Source: an uncultured Paracoccaceae bacterium (GTDB lineage Bacteria; Pseudomonadota; Alphaproteobacteria; Rhodobacterales; Rhodobacteraceae). From it: a stretch of 64,000 nt of DNA. The first letter of the stretch is position 1, and each line of letters opens with the position of its first letter. Shown piece by piece: positions 20,020 through 29,967 of this stretch. Location of the stretch: assembly GCA_947494675.1 (NCBI GenBank), contig CANLVP010000003.1, positions 62,001-126,000 of the forward strand, read 5' to 3'. Made by a program: the position numbers and the translations under genes. The notes under the pieces are model-generated. The model did not search any database. It had not been told where the DNA came from and worked only from the letters and a program-made list of their open reading frames with translations.

Positions 20020-20916
20020 TTAGGCGGGTTCGAGCATCCCTTTTGCCTTCGCCAATTCCTTCATCCGCTTCTGCAGCTTCTCAAACGCACGCACCTCAAT
20101 CTGGCGAATACGCTCGCGGCTGACATCATATTGACCGGATAGATCTTCGAGCGTGATCGTCTCTTCGGCCAAGCGGCGTTGCACCAGAATGTCCTTTTCG
20201 CGCTCATTCAGCACATCCATCGCCTCGGCCAACATGGCGCGGCGCGCGTCCATCTCGTCTTTGGCCTCATAATCACCGGCCTGATCGGCATCCTCGTCTT
20301 CCAGCCAATCCTGCCATTGCATGGTGCCTTCACCTTCGGACCCAACGGTCGCGTTCAGGCTCGCATCGCCACCCGATAGGCGGCGGTTCATGCTGATCAC
20401 TTCGGTTTCGGTCACACCAAGGTCCTTGGCAATCCGCGCGACGTTTTCAGGCCGCAGGTCGCCATCTTCCAAGGCCCCAATCCGTGATTTCGCCTTGCGC
20501 AGGTTAAAGAACAGCTTTTTCTGCGCGCTTGTCGTGCCAAGCTTCACCATCGACCAGGACCGCAGCACGTATTCCTGAATGCTCGCGCGGATCCACCACA
20601 TGGCGTAGGTCGCCAGACGGAAGCCCTTTTCAGGGTCAAATTTCTTAACCGCCTGCATCAGGCCCACATTGGCCTCAGAGATCACTTCCGCCTGTGGCAA
20701 CCCGTAGCCACGGTAGCCCATAGCGATTTTGGCCGCCAAACGCAGGTGGCTGGTGACCATTTTGTGGGCCGCTTCGGTGTCTTCGTTTTCGACCCAGCGC
20801 TTGGCGAGCATGTATTCTTCTTCCGGCTCAAGCATCGGAAACTTGCGAATTTCCTGCATATACCGGTTCAACCCACCTTCTGGGGTTGGTGCTGGTAGAT
20901 TTGCATAATTGGCCAT
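20020..20916 (-). CDS. rpoH: RNA polymerase sigma-32 (heat shock) factor
   Basis: MANYANLPAPTPEGGLNRYMQEIRKFPMLEPEEEYMLAKRW...; RLATYAMWWIRASIQEYVLRSWSMVKLGTTSAQKKLFFNLR RpoH box. Confidence 0.96.
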   Translation of the reverse strand: MANYANLPAPTPEGGLNRYMQEIRKFPMLEPEEEYMLAKRWVENEDTEAAHKMVTSHLRLAAKIAMGYRGYGLPQAEVISEANVGLMQAVKKFDPEKGFRLATYAMWWIRASIQEYVLRSWSMVKLGTTSAQKKLFFNLRKAKSRIGALEDGDLRPENVARIAKDLGVTETEVISMNRRLSGGDASLNATVGSEGEGTMQWQDWLEDEDADQAGDYEAKDEMDARRAMLAEAMDVLNEREKDILVQRRLAEETITLEDLSGQYDVSRERIRQIEVRAFEKLQKRMKELAKAKGMLEPA

Positions 20917-21086
20917 AATTTTCATCCCTCTCGACGCCCAATGTTTATGGGCTTAACATGGATATGGGTTTTCCGGATGTTCGGTTCAAGACCCATCTGC
21001 CGTGTTTTCGTAAACAATAAATGAATATGCCGCGCCGGGATGTGAAGGTGCATTTCCGTGCAATCACGCACATGCGACTGTGTATT

Positions 21087-22115
21087 TCAGACCGGCTTGT
21101 GCATTTTTGTGATCAGGGCTTGCATATCCGCGGGCATTTCCGCTTCAAATTCAAGCCTTTGGCCACTGACCGGATGCTCAAACCCCAGCGTCGCCGCATG
21201 CAGCGCCTGCCGGGCAAAGGTCGCGGCGGATGTAACACCGTCCGGCCCCACGGCCTTTTCGCTCAGTTTTCGGCGTCCGCCATAGACCGGATCACCAATC
21301 AACGCGTGACCGGCATGGGCCATATGCACGCGAATTTGGTGGGTCCGCCCGGTTTCAAGCCAACATTCCACCAAAGCCGCCACCGGGGGCGTGCCCAGCG
21401 GTTCAACCACCCGCACCCGCGTGACCGCATGGCGACCTTGATCAAACGACACCGCCTGGCGTTGCCTGTCGGTCTTATGACGCCCCAGAAATGTCTGCAT
21501 CTTCACGATATTGCCTGGCTCAAAGGATGTCCCCTTGATCCCCCGCAGCCGCGGATCAGCGGTATCAGGCGCACCGTATGTCACTGCAAGATAGCGCCGC
21601 TCAACACTGTGATCAGCGAACTGCTTGGCAAGCCCATTGTGGGCCGCGTCCGATTTCGCTGCAACGAGCAGCCCCGTGGTGTCTTTATCGATCCGGTGCA
21701 CAATGCCGGGGCGTTTGACGCCGCCAACGCCTGACAGATCATCGCCGCAATGAAACATCAGCGCGTTGACCAGCGTCCCACTTGGCGTGCCCGGCGCAGG
21801 GTGCACCACCATACCCGCAGGCTTGTTCACGACGATCAGATCTGCGTCCTCGAACACGACCTCCAGCGGAATATCCTCTGCCGCGATGTGATCGGGGGCC
21901 GCCGCCGGGGCCACAGTGATCGCCACCTGCGCACCCGGTGCGACCTTATGCTTGGCGTCTGTCACCACTTGCCCGTCAATCGCAACCGCGCCCTCTGCGA
22001 TCAGCTTGACCAGTCGCGACCGGCTCAGGTCCGCGTCAAGCGGTACAAAAAGCGCCAGCGCCTTATCCAGACGCGGGGCGGGGTTATCGCCGATTTGAAA
22101 GGTGATCACGGTCAT
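21087..22115 (-). CDS. rluD: RluA-family pseudouridine synthase (RluD-like)
   Basis: S4-like N-terminus; GIVHRIDKDTTGLLVAAKSDAAH catalytic motif HRIDKDTTG. Confidence 0.9.
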   Translation of the reverse strand: MTVITFQIGDNPAPRLDKALALFVPLDADLSRSRLVKLIAEGAVAIDGQVVTDAKHKVAPGAQVAITVAPAAAPDHIAAEDIPLEVVFEDADLIVVNKPAGMVVHPAPGTPSGTLVNALMFHCGDDLSGVGGVKRPGIVHRIDKDTTGLLVAAKSDAAHNGLAKQFADHSVERRYLAVTYGAPDTADPRLRGIKGTSFEPGNIVKMQTFLGRHKTDRQRQAVSFDQGRHAVTRVRVVEPLGTPPVAALVECWLETGRTHQIRVHMAHAGHALIGDPVYGGRRKLSEKAVGPDGVTSAATFARQALHAATLGFEHPVSGQRLEFEAEMPADMQALITKMHKPV

Positions 22116-22146
22116 GGCCGCGTCCTAGCCGCAATCGCCCGGACTG

Positions 22147-23175
22147 TCACGGCTGCAAAACCGCCGCCGTCCATTCCGCAAGAAACCTTTGCCGCATCAA
22201 AGGGTCTACAAACACCAAAAGCCCCAGATCAAGCCGTATGGGCCGCAGATGCGGGCTGGCAGCCAAGGCCGCCTCATTGATCCGGGGCAAGCCGGTGTCC
22301 GCCTCAATCAGCCGCTGCCCATCCTCTGAAAGCAGAAAATCCAGAAACGCCGCCCCCTGCCGCGGGGCCTCTGCCGTGCGCGGGATCAGGGCGGTGCGCA
22401 AAAGCACATGAGTGAAATCCTGCGCCTCGATCACCACGCCGGGGCCGTCTTCGCCCAAACGCGCGGCGGCATAGCTGCCCACGACGTTATAGGCGACCAT
22501 CAGATCACCCGACCGCACCCCATCAATCATCGCCCCGCTTGAGCCGAAAAGCGCAGGCTCCAGCCCGCCCATGACCTCCGCCAGCCGCCAAATCGTGTCA
22601 GACTGCCGCGCGTCTTGCGTGGCAAACAAATACCCCGCCCCCGACAAATTGGGATCATAGGTGCCAATCCGCCCGCGAAACCGCTCCGGGTATTCGCGCA
22701 TCAACCGGATCAGATCGTCCCGTGTTTCAGGCAACGGCATCCCGTCAAAACTGTCGCGATTGGCGATCAACACCACCGGTTCCTGCGCAAAGGCAAAAAG
22801 CTGGTCCGCCCAGCGCGCCCAAGCAGGCAAGGCCTCGGTCTCGCCCGACCGGTGCGGCACGGCGAACCCATCATTGGCGAGCTTCATCTGCAAATCCATC
22901 GCGGAAGAGACCACCAGATCAAATGCGGCCCCCTCATCATAGACGGCGGCATAAACCTCTTGGCTGTTGGCCACCGTGTAATGCACCGTCACATCCGGGT
23001 TTGCGGCCTGAAATGCGGCGATCAGCGGCGCGAAGGCTTCGGTGTCGGTGGTCGACAACACATGCAGCGCGGGGCCACCGGCGGCCCCCTCAAACACCGT
23101 TACCTCTTCGATCTCAAACGCGGCCGCGAGCCCCGCCCAGATCATCAGCCCAAGTGCAAAACCCACGTGGCGCAT
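22147..23175 (-). CDS. Periplasmic substrate-binding protein (Fe3+/PgtC-like), no cognate permease in the window
   Basis: MRHVGFALGLMIWAGLAAAFEI signal; ALHVLSTTDTEAFAPLIAAFQAANPDVTVHYTVANSQEVYAAV; 31-nt overlap with the histidine kinase gene. Confidence 0.8.
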   Translation of the reverse strand: MRHVGFALGLMIWAGLAAAFEIEEVTVFEGAAGGPALHVLSTTDTEAFAPLIAAFQAANPDVTVHYTVANSQEVYAAVYDEGAAFDLVVSSAMDLQMKLANDGFAVPHRSGETEALPAWARWADQLFAFAQEPVVLIANRDSFDGMPLPETRDDLIRLMREYPERFRGRIGTYDPNLSGAGYLFATQDARQSDTIWRLAEVMGGLEPALFGSSGAMIDGVRSGDLMVAYNVVGSYAAARLGEDGPGVVIEAQDFTHVLLRTALIPRTAEAPRQGAAFLDFLLSEDGQRLIEADTGLPRINEAALAASPHLRPIRLDLGLLVFVDPLMRQRFLAEWTAAVLQP

Positions 23176-24518
23176 ACGCCGCCCCCTTCTCTTTCGACCA
23201 ATTGCAGACTGCCGCCCTGCGCCTTTGCCACCTCTGACACGATCGTCAGGCCAAGCCCTGACCCGATCACATCATCCACGTTCTGCCCGCGCAGAAACCG
23301 CCCCGTCAACGTGGCCGGGTCCACACCCTTCAGCCCCCGCCCGCGATCCAGCACCGTGACAACGCCCTCTGGTGTCAACGCCACCTCAACCTCGCCCCCG
23401 GGGTCGGAATACTTGATCGCATTGTCGATCAGATTGCGCAGCGCGCTTTCCAGCAGCAACCGGTCAAAGGACAGGGGCACCGGCGCATCCGGCACCGCAA
23501 CCTGCACCTCAATATCGCGCATATCGGCCAGCGCCTGATGGCTTTGCGCAACCCCACGCACCAATTCCGTCAGGTCCACCGCATCATCGGCCTGCTGATC
23601 GCTGCGATAGACAACCGTGGCATGATCCAACAGCTGCCCCGCAGACCGCGCGCTGTCATCCACCGCCCGGATCACCCCGCGGAGGGTGGCACGGGTGGCA
23701 TCATCATCCGACTGCCGCAAGGCGATCTCGGTCTGGGTGCGCAGGCTGGCCAGCGGCGTGCGCACGTGATGCGCGGCCTCTGTGATCAGCGTCTCGGTCC
23801 GGCTTAGCGATCCGCGCAAGCGCGAGATAAAACCGTTCAGCGCGCCCATCAGCGGCGCCAGCTCGCTTGGCACATCCCGGCTCACAGGGCGGAGATCATG
23901 CGGGCCACGCCGCCCCACCGCCTCTGCCAGATTGTTCAGGGGCTGCAAAACCGACCGTGCCGTCAGCACCGACAACAATGCCGCCAGCGCAAAAAATCCC
24001 AACGCCAGACCCGCCGCGCGATAGGCCATTTGGTCGTTCAACGCCTCACGCGCGGCCAATGTCTGCGCCACCAGAACCTGCACGGTCTGGCTGCGCCCAT
24101 CGACCTGCACCGATCTGTTGACCACGGCCATGCGCACCGGCAGGTCCAGGTAATCCGCGTTGTGAAACGTCAGCCCAAGGCCCCGTGCCGCCGCAGGTGC
24201 GGGCAAATCGGCATAGCCTGTCACCGTCTCTTCGCCGATCAGAATGCGGTAAAACATCCGGTCTTGCCCCGCAGCTCCCAGCATCGCAAAGGCCGCATAG
24301 GGGATATCCACGCTCAACCCGTCTGACCCGCCGCGCAATTCCTCTGCAATGGCAAGCGTCGCCGCCCCCAGCAAATTGTCATGCGCCTTTTCCACCGCAG
24401 CGTCTGCAACCGTGCGCACCAGCACAAACATCAGCACCGCCAATGTCGCGGCCACCGCCAGCAGCTGCAAAACCAGCCTGCGCCGAATCGAATCGCTGGG
24501 GCGCAGCAGGCCAATCAT
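23145..24518 (-). CDS. tctE: Sensor histidine kinase, TctE-like
   Basis: EAAHHVRTPLASLRTQTEIALRQ H-box; LIDNAIKYSDPGGEVEV N-box; GSGLGLTIV G-box. Confidence 0.85.
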   Translation of the reverse strand: MIGLLRPSDSIRRRLVLQLLAVAATLAVLMFVLVRTVADAAVEKAHDNLLGAATLAIAEELRGGSDGLSVDIPYAAFAMLGAAGQDRMFYRILIGEETVTGYADLPAPAAARGLGLTFHNADYLDLPVRMAVVNRSVQVDGRSQTVQVLVAQTLAAREALNDQMAYRAAGLALGFFALAALLSVLTARSVLQPLNNLAEAVGRRGPHDLRPVSRDVPSELAPLMGALNGFISRLRGSLSRTETLITEAAHHVRTPLASLRTQTEIALRQSDDDATRATLRGVIRAVDDSARSAGQLLDHATVVYRSDQQADDAVDLTELVRGVAQSHQALADMRDIEVQVAVPDAPVPLSFDRLLLESALRNLIDNAIKYSDPGGEVEVALTPEGVVTVLDRGRGLKGVDPATLTGRFLRGQNVDDVIGSGLGLTIVSEVAKAQGGSLQLVEREGGGVCATWVLHLG

Positions 24519-25180
24519 CCGCTGGTCAGCCTGTATCCCACGCCGCGCACCGTTTCGATCTTGGCTTGGCTGCCTTCCAGCTTTTTGCGCAACCGGCCCA
24601 CGTAAACCTCGATCGCATTGTCCGTCACCGCTTCTGCCGCGTTCAGCAATCGGTCGCAAAGCTGCGCCTTGGAAAAGATCCGTTCAGGGGCCGCCACAAG
24701 GATCTCAAACAGCCGCAATTCGCGGTTGCGCAACTCGCGCGCTTGGCCCGCGATTGTGACCGTGGCGGCCAGCGGATCAAAGGCAAGGTCCGCGAATGTC
24801 TGCTGCGTCTGCGCCACCCCGGACCTGCGCCGCAGAACCGCGCGAACTCTGGCCTCTAACTCTGCGAAATCAAACGGCTTTGTCACGTAGTCGTCCGCGC
24901 CGGTGTCCAGCATCTCGACCCGATCAGACACCGCTGACCGCGCCGTCATAACGATCACGGGCGTGTCCCTGCCACGTCTGCGCTCAGCGGCCAAAAAGTC
25001 GCGGCCATCGCCGTCGGGCAGCATGATATCCAGCAAGATCAAATCATAGCTGGCGCTCGCCGTATGATCCTCTGCCTCGGCCAAGGTCGCGGCCCAATCC
25101 ACCGCATGCCCATCCAGCGCCAGCCGGGTCTGCACCGACGCCCCCAATTCGGGGTGATCCTCCACCAGCAAAAATCGCAA
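24515..25180 (-). CDS. tctD: OmpR-family response regulator, TctD-like, probable TTG start
   Basis: LRFLLVEDHPELGASVQTRLALDGHAVDWA; LILLDIMLPDGDGRDFL; winged helix ...VYVGRLRKKLEGSQAKIETVRGVGYRL. Confidence 0.85.
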   Translation of the reverse strand: MRFLLVEDHPELGASVQTRLALDGHAVDWAATLAEAEDHTASASYDLILLDIMLPDGDGRDFLAAERRRGRDTPVIVMTARSAVSDRVEMLDTGADDYVTKPFDFAELEARVRAVLRRRSGVAQTQQTFADLAFDPLAATVTIAGQARELRNRELRLFEILVAAPERIFSKAQLCDRLLNAAEAVTDNAIEVYVGRLRKKLEGSQAKIETVRGVGYRLTSG

Positions 25181-25210
25181 CTTCGCCTCCCTGCGAAATT
25201 TCCTGTTCCA

Positions 25211-25230
25211 TGACAGGTTCTTGTCAGGTT
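25211..25230. promoter_or_regulatory. Candidate response-regulator operator in the tctD/tctC divergent region
   Basis: TGACAGGTTCTTGTCAGGTT: 11-bp-spaced direct repeat TGACAGGTT/TGTCAGGTT, also TGACA-N6-TGTCA. Confidence 0.4.
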
Positions 25231-25301
25231 GCGGCGAAAGGGTGGTGTCAGCAAGGGGCCATAACGCGCCCCTGCATCGACGTTCTGGGAGGAACCACAA
25301 C

Positions 25302-26267
25302 ATGAAAAAGACGACACTGGGCGCATTCGCCCTGACAGCCGTGCTGTCCTTTGGCGGCACAACCGCATCGGCGGCAGAGTGCGTGGCACCGGCCAACCCC
25401 GGCGGTGGCTGGGACTTTACCTGCCGCCAAATCGGCAAGATCCTGTTTGACATCGGCGCTGTTGATAGCCCCGTGCAAGTGACCAACATGCCCGGCGCGG
25501 GCGGTGGTCTGGCCTATAACTCCGTCGTGAACGAGCGTGGCGATGACCCCGACCTGATCGTTGCGGCCTCTTCCGCGACGACCACGCGACTGGCGCAAAA
25601 TGCCTATGCGGGCCGCACTGCGGATGAAGTGCGCTTTGTCGGTGCCATCGGTGCTGATCCGGGCGTGATCGTGGTGGCGGCAGACAGCCCCTACCAGTCG
25701 CTCAATGATCTGGTTGACGCCATTCTGGCCGATCCAAGCTCCGTTGCCTTTGCAGGCGGCTCTGCTGTCGGCGGCTTTGATCACCTCAAGCCCCTGATGG
25801 TCCTCAAAGAGGCTGGCTTTACCGATATCACATCCGTGAAATACATCGGTGTGGACGGCGGCGCTGATGCGATCACGCAGACCGTTGGCGGCTTCACCCA
25901 AGCCATGACCGGCGACATGTCCGAAGTCGTGTCCTTCCTCGCCAATGGCGACATCCGCGTCGTTGCCGTGCTGACGGAAGAGCGCGTGCCGGGCTTTGAC
26001 GACATCCCCACCGCGATGGAACAGGGTTACGACGTCGTGGCCGTGAACTGGCGTGGTCTCTATGTGCCAAAAGGCATCTCTGACGAGCGCTTCAACGAAT
26101 GGGCAGAAAAGCTGCAGATGGTCGCTGACTCAGATGAGTGGGCACAGGCCATGGCTGACAACGGTCTTGCCCCCTTCACCAAAGTTGGCGGCGACTTCCA
26201 GTCCTATGTCGACGGCCTTGTCGCTGACATCGCCACCATGAGCGCCGAGCTGGGGGTCACTCAGTAA
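25302..26267 (+). CDS. tctC: Tripartite tricarboxylate transporter substrate-binding protein
   Basis: MKKTTLGAFALTAVLSFGGTTASAAECVAPANPGGGWDFTCRQIGKIL...NMPGAGGGLAYN. Confidence 0.93.
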   Translation: MKKTTLGAFALTAVLSFGGTTASAAECVAPANPGGGWDFTCRQIGKILFDIGAVDSPVQVTNMPGAGGGLAYNSVVNERGDDPDLIVAASSATTTRLAQNAYAGRTADEVRFVGAIGADPGVIVVAADSPYQSLNDLVDAILADPSSVAFAGGSAVGGFDHLKPLMVLKEAGFTDITSVKYIGVDGGADAITQTVGGFTQAMTGDMSEVVSFLANGDIRVVAVLTEERVPGFDDIPTAMEQGYDVVAVNWRGLYVPKGISDERFNEWAEKLQMVADSDEWAQAMADNGLAPFTKVGGDFQSYVDGLVADIATMSAELGVTQ

Positions 26268-26758
26268 TGGCTGCTGACCGGATATTTGGTCTGGTCGCTC
26301 TGATCACGGCGGTCGCGTATCTCGCGGCCGCCACTCAGATCCAGACAAACATGTTCTCAGGTGAATTCCTGCCCAAACTCTTTCCCTACATGATCGGGAC
26401 GATTGCTGCGATCTGCTCTCTTTTTATGGTGTTCAAGCCAGACCCTGACCCTGATTGGCCTGTCGCAGGTACCTGGGTGAACATGGCGCTCGCCGTGGTG
26501 GTCCTTGCGGTCTACGCGGTGATGCTGACACCTCTGGGGTTCATCCTGCCCACGATCTTTGCTGCAGGCATCCTCAGCTATCAAATCTCTCCCCGGCTTG
26601 TGCCAGCTGCGCTTTCAGGCCTTGGCCTGTCGCTGGGCCTCTTTGTCCTGTTCAAATACGCGCTCGGCCTTGGCAACATCGTGGCCTACCGCGTGCCGAC
26701 CCCGGCCAAGCTCTGGGACGCAATTTCAATTCTCATCCCATTTGTTGGGGGGCACTGA
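26267..26758 (+). CDS. tctB: Tripartite tricarboxylate transporter small permease TctB
   Basis: Small membrane protein with 4 predicted TM segments, between tctC and tctA. Confidence 0.9.
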   Translation: MAADRIFGLVALITAVAYLAAATQIQTNMFSGEFLPKLFPYMIGTIAAICSLFMVFKPDPDPDWPVAGTWVNMALAVVVLAVYAVMLTPLGFILPTIFAAGILSYQISPRLVPAALSGLGLSLGLFVLFKYALGLGNIVAYRVPTPAKLWDAISILIPFVGGH

Positions 26759-26761
26759 CCC

Positions 26762-28267
26762 GTGGATATTCTGGCGAACCTCGCGATTGGCTTCGGCGTC
26801 GCACTGTCACCCTACACCCTGTTTCTGGCGATCTGTGGCTGCTTTCTGGGCACGATCATCGGCGCCCTGCCCGGCCTTGGCCCCTCCAACGGCGTGGCGA
26901 TCCTGATCCCGATCACCTTTACGCTCGGGCTTGATGCGACCTCAGCGCTCGTCCTGATGACATCCGTCTACTACGGCGCGATGTATGGCGGGCGGATCAG
27001 CTCGATCCTGCTGAACATCCCCGGCGATGAACCGGCCCTGATGACCACCCTCGACGGCTACCCGATGGCGAAACAAGGCCGCGCGGGCGATGCGCTGGTC
27101 CTCTCCGGCGTGGCGTCATTCGTGGGCGCATTCCTCGCCACCATCGGTCTGATGTTGCTCGCCCCGTCACTGGCCCGCGTGGCCTTCCTCTTTGGCCCGG
27201 CGGAATACTTCGCCCTTTACCTGCTGGCCTTCTGCACCCTTGGTGGCATGGCCTCCAACAATCAGGCCAAGGCGGCGCTGGCCGCCTGTATCGGCCTTGG
27301 CATCGCCACCATCGGCGTCGACAGTTCCTCTGGCCTGCCGCGCCTGACGGGTGGCAACCTGCACCTCTATGACGGCATCGATTTCCTCGTGGCCATCGTC
27401 GGCCTCTTCGCTATCGCTGAAATCTTTTTCTTCATCGAAAGCCACGGCAAGGGCTCGTCCATCGGCGTCAAACTCGACAAGGTCCGCATCCCTTGGAAAG
27501 ACATCATGTCCACCAAATGGACCATGCTGCGGGCCTCTGGCGTCGGCTTTATCGCCGGTATCCTGCCCGGAGCCGGTGCCTCGCTAGGGTCATTTCTGGC
27601 CTATATGTCGGAAAAGTCCATCGCCGGTGACAAGGGCGGCTTTGGTACAGGCGTGCCGAAAGGTGTCGCCGCACCCGAGGCAGGCAACAACGCCGCCGCC
27701 GGTGGCGCACTGGTGCCGATGCTGACACTGGGCGTGCCCGGCTCCGGCACCACAGCGGTGCTGCTCGCCCTCCTGATGACGCTCAACATCACCCCCGGCC
27801 CAACGCTGTTCACCGACCGGCCAGAGGTTGTCTGGGGCCTCATCGCCTCGCTCCTGATCGCCAACGTCGTGCTCTTGCTGATGAACGTGCCAATGGTGAA
27901 AATCTTCGTCAAAGTACTGATGGTCCCCGCTTGGGTCCTGCTACCGGGTGTGACGATGATTTCCTTCGTGGGCATCTATTCGCTCTCGGGCAGCTACTTT
28001 GATCTGCTGTTGATGGTCGGCTTTGGCGTGCTGGGATACTTCTTGCGCAAGCTCGACATTCCCACGGTCCCTGTGATCTTGGGCATCCTGCTGGGCGGCA
28101 ACATGGAAAACGCCCTGCGCCGCGCCATGACGCTGTCAGACGGTGACGTGACCTACCTCTTCTCTTCGCCCATCGCGATTGGCCTTTGGATCGCGGCGGT
28201 GGCTGGATTCATCGCACCGATGTTCCTGCGCGGGTTGTTGAAGAAACCACAAGCCATCACAGACTAA
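26762..28267 (+). CDS. tctA: Tripartite tricarboxylate transporter large permease TctA
   Basis: GALPGLGPSNGVAILIPITFTL; MYGGRISSILLNIPGDEPALMTTLDGYPMAKQGRAG. Confidence 0.96.
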   Translation: MDILANLAIGFGVALSPYTLFLAICGCFLGTIIGALPGLGPSNGVAILIPITFTLGLDATSALVLMTSVYYGAMYGGRISSILLNIPGDEPALMTTLDGYPMAKQGRAGDALVLSGVASFVGAFLATIGLMLLAPSLARVAFLFGPAEYFALYLLAFCTLGGMASNNQAKAALAACIGLGIATIGVDSSSGLPRLTGGNLHLYDGIDFLVAIVGLFAIAEIFFFIESHGKGSSIGVKLDKVRIPWKDIMSTKWTMLRASGVGFIAGILPGAGASLGSFLAYMSEKSIAGDKGGFGTGVPKGVAAPEAGNNAAAGGALVPMLTLGVPGSGTTAVLLALLMTLNITPGPTLFTDRPEVVWGLIASLLIANVVLLLMNVPMVKIFVKVLMVPAWVLLPGVTMISFVGIYSLSGSYFDLLLMVGFGVLGYFLRKLDIPTVPVILGILLGGNMENALRRAMTLSDGDVTYLFSSPIAIGLWIAAVAGFIAPMFLRGLLKKPQAITD

Positions 28268-28273
28268 ACGCAA

Positions 28274-28294
28274 GGCCCCGGCACCGCCGGGGCC
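28274..28294. terminator. Intercistronic 9-bp GC hairpin
   Basis: GGCCCCGGC-ACC-GCCGGGGCC between tctA and the AtuA-like gene; no T-run. Confidence 0.45.
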
Positions 28295-28319
28295 TGCCAA
28301 CATTCCTGCAAGGTGTCCC

Positions 28320-29639
28320 ATGACCCGCATCCTCATCCCGTCCGGCGCGCTTGGCCTTGGCTACGACCAAACCGCCCTTGAACGCGGGATCGCGGCGAAA
28401 CCGGACCTCATCGCCATCGACGGCGGCTCTACCGACAGCGGGCCGTCCTATCTGGGACGCGGCGTGTCGAAATACACCCGCGCCAGCACCAAGATCGAGT
28501 GGGCCGGGCTGATCCGCGCACGCGCCGCCGCAGGCTGCCCGCTTGTGATCGGCACCGCAGGCACCTGCGGCACAGACAGCACCGTCGATTGGCTGGTTGA
28601 GATCACGCGCGAGATTCTCGCCGAAGAGGGGATGATCGCCAAAATCGCCACCCTCAAATCACAGCAAACCACTTTGGGTGAATTGACCGCCCTGCCCGGC
28701 GCACCAAAGCTTGACGCCCAGACCATCGCCCAATGCACCAATATCGTGGCCCTTGCAGGGGCCGAGCAAATCCAAGCAGCGATCAATACAGGTGCCGACA
28801 TCATCATCGCGGGCCGCACCACGGACACGGCCATCATTGCCGCCCTACCCTTGCAGAACGGCGACCATCCGGGCGGCGCATGGCACGGGGCCAAGATCGG
28901 CGAATGCGGCGCGCTCTGTGCGACTAACCCGCAATCCGGGGTGATCCTTGTGGATTTCGACAGCGCCGGCTTTACCGTCACGCCGCTGGCGGATGGGGCA
29001 CATGCGACGCCCCACACGGTCAGCGCCCATATGCTTTATGAAAACTCCGACCCGTTCATCCTGCACGAACCCGGCGGCCACCTTGACGTGACCGCCGCCC
29101 GCTACACCGCCCTAGATGACACCCGCGTCCGTGTCGAAGGCGGTATTTGGGTGCCCGCCGACCGCTACACCGTAAAGGTCGAAGGCGCGCGCATCCTTGG
29201 CTACCAGACCATCATCATGGCCACGATCCGCGACGCGCATTACGTGAAAAATGTCCAGGCCTGGTGCGATGACATCGCCACGAAACACCGCGCCAAAGTT
29301 GCCGATCGCCTCGGTGACGTCGATCACACCACCGAACTGCGGATCATCGGCCAATCGGCGACCTTGGGCGCGCTCGAAACCCACGGCACCGCCCCACATG
29401 AGGTCGGCGTGATGGGCATCGTCACCGCCGCTGACCAGGACACCGCCCGCGCCATCGCCATGTTGCTCAACCCCTATCTCTTGCATCACCCGCTGACGAA
29501 AGCAGAAGAAGTGCCAACCTTCAGCTTCCCCTTTTCCCCTGCCGAAACCGACCGCGGTCCAATCTATGGGTTCGCGCTGCATCACGTGATGGAACTGTCG
29601 GACCCGATGGACGCTTTCCGGCTTGAGGTGCTGACATGA
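28320..29639 (+). CDS. Acyclic terpene utilization AtuA / DUF1446 family protein
   Basis: IPSGALGLGYDQTALERGIAAKPDLIAIDGGSTDSGPSYLG; ADIIIAGRTTDTAII. Confidence 0.85.
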   Translation: MTRILIPSGALGLGYDQTALERGIAAKPDLIAIDGGSTDSGPSYLGRGVSKYTRASTKIEWAGLIRARAAAGCPLVIGTAGTCGTDSTVDWLVEITREILAEEGMIAKIATLKSQQTTLGELTALPGAPKLDAQTIAQCTNIVALAGAEQIQAAINTGADIIIAGRTTDTAIIAALPLQNGDHPGGAWHGAKIGECGALCATNPQSGVILVDFDSAGFTVTPLADGAHATPHTVSAHMLYENSDPFILHEPGGHLDVTAARYTALDDTRVRVEGGIWVPADRYTVKVEGARILGYQTIIMATIRDAHYVKNVQAWCDDIATKHRAKVADRLGDVDHTTELRIIGQSATLGALETHGTAPHEVGVMGIVTAADQDTARAIAMLLNPYLLHHPLTKAEEVPTFSFPFSPAETDRGPIYGFALHHVMELSDPMDAFRLEVLT

Positions 29640-29938
29640 CCACCGTCGCCGATATCGTGACCAAAGTCCGGTCCAAAAACGCGGGCCCGTTCTGGCTGAC
29701 CGTTGATATCTTCTGCGGCGACGCGGCAGCCTATGACCGTGTGGTCACCGGGCTCTCCACCGACCGTGTCGCTGCGGTCTTTGACGTGGCCCCAGAGACG
29801 CTCAAACGCTTCGACATCGCTGATCTGCATGTGGTGAAATTCTCACTCCCCCGCCCCACGATCCAAGGCGACATCGCCGACCGCGATATGCATGGCGCAG
29901 GTTGGGCACCGCTGGTGGCGGAACTGGCCCTCAACTGA
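29636..29938 (+). CDS. DUF4387 family protein
   Basis: IVTKVRSKNAGPFWLTVDIFCGDAAAYDRV; 4-nt overlap with the upstream AtuA-like gene. Confidence 0.82.
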   Translation: MTTVADIVTKVRSKNAGPFWLTVDIFCGDAAAYDRVVTGLSTDRVAAVFDVAPETLKRFDIADLHVVKFSLPRPTIQGDIADRDMHGAGWAPLVAELALN

Positions 29939-29967
29939 TCGGATTGGGCTTAACGCCTGTTAGGACT

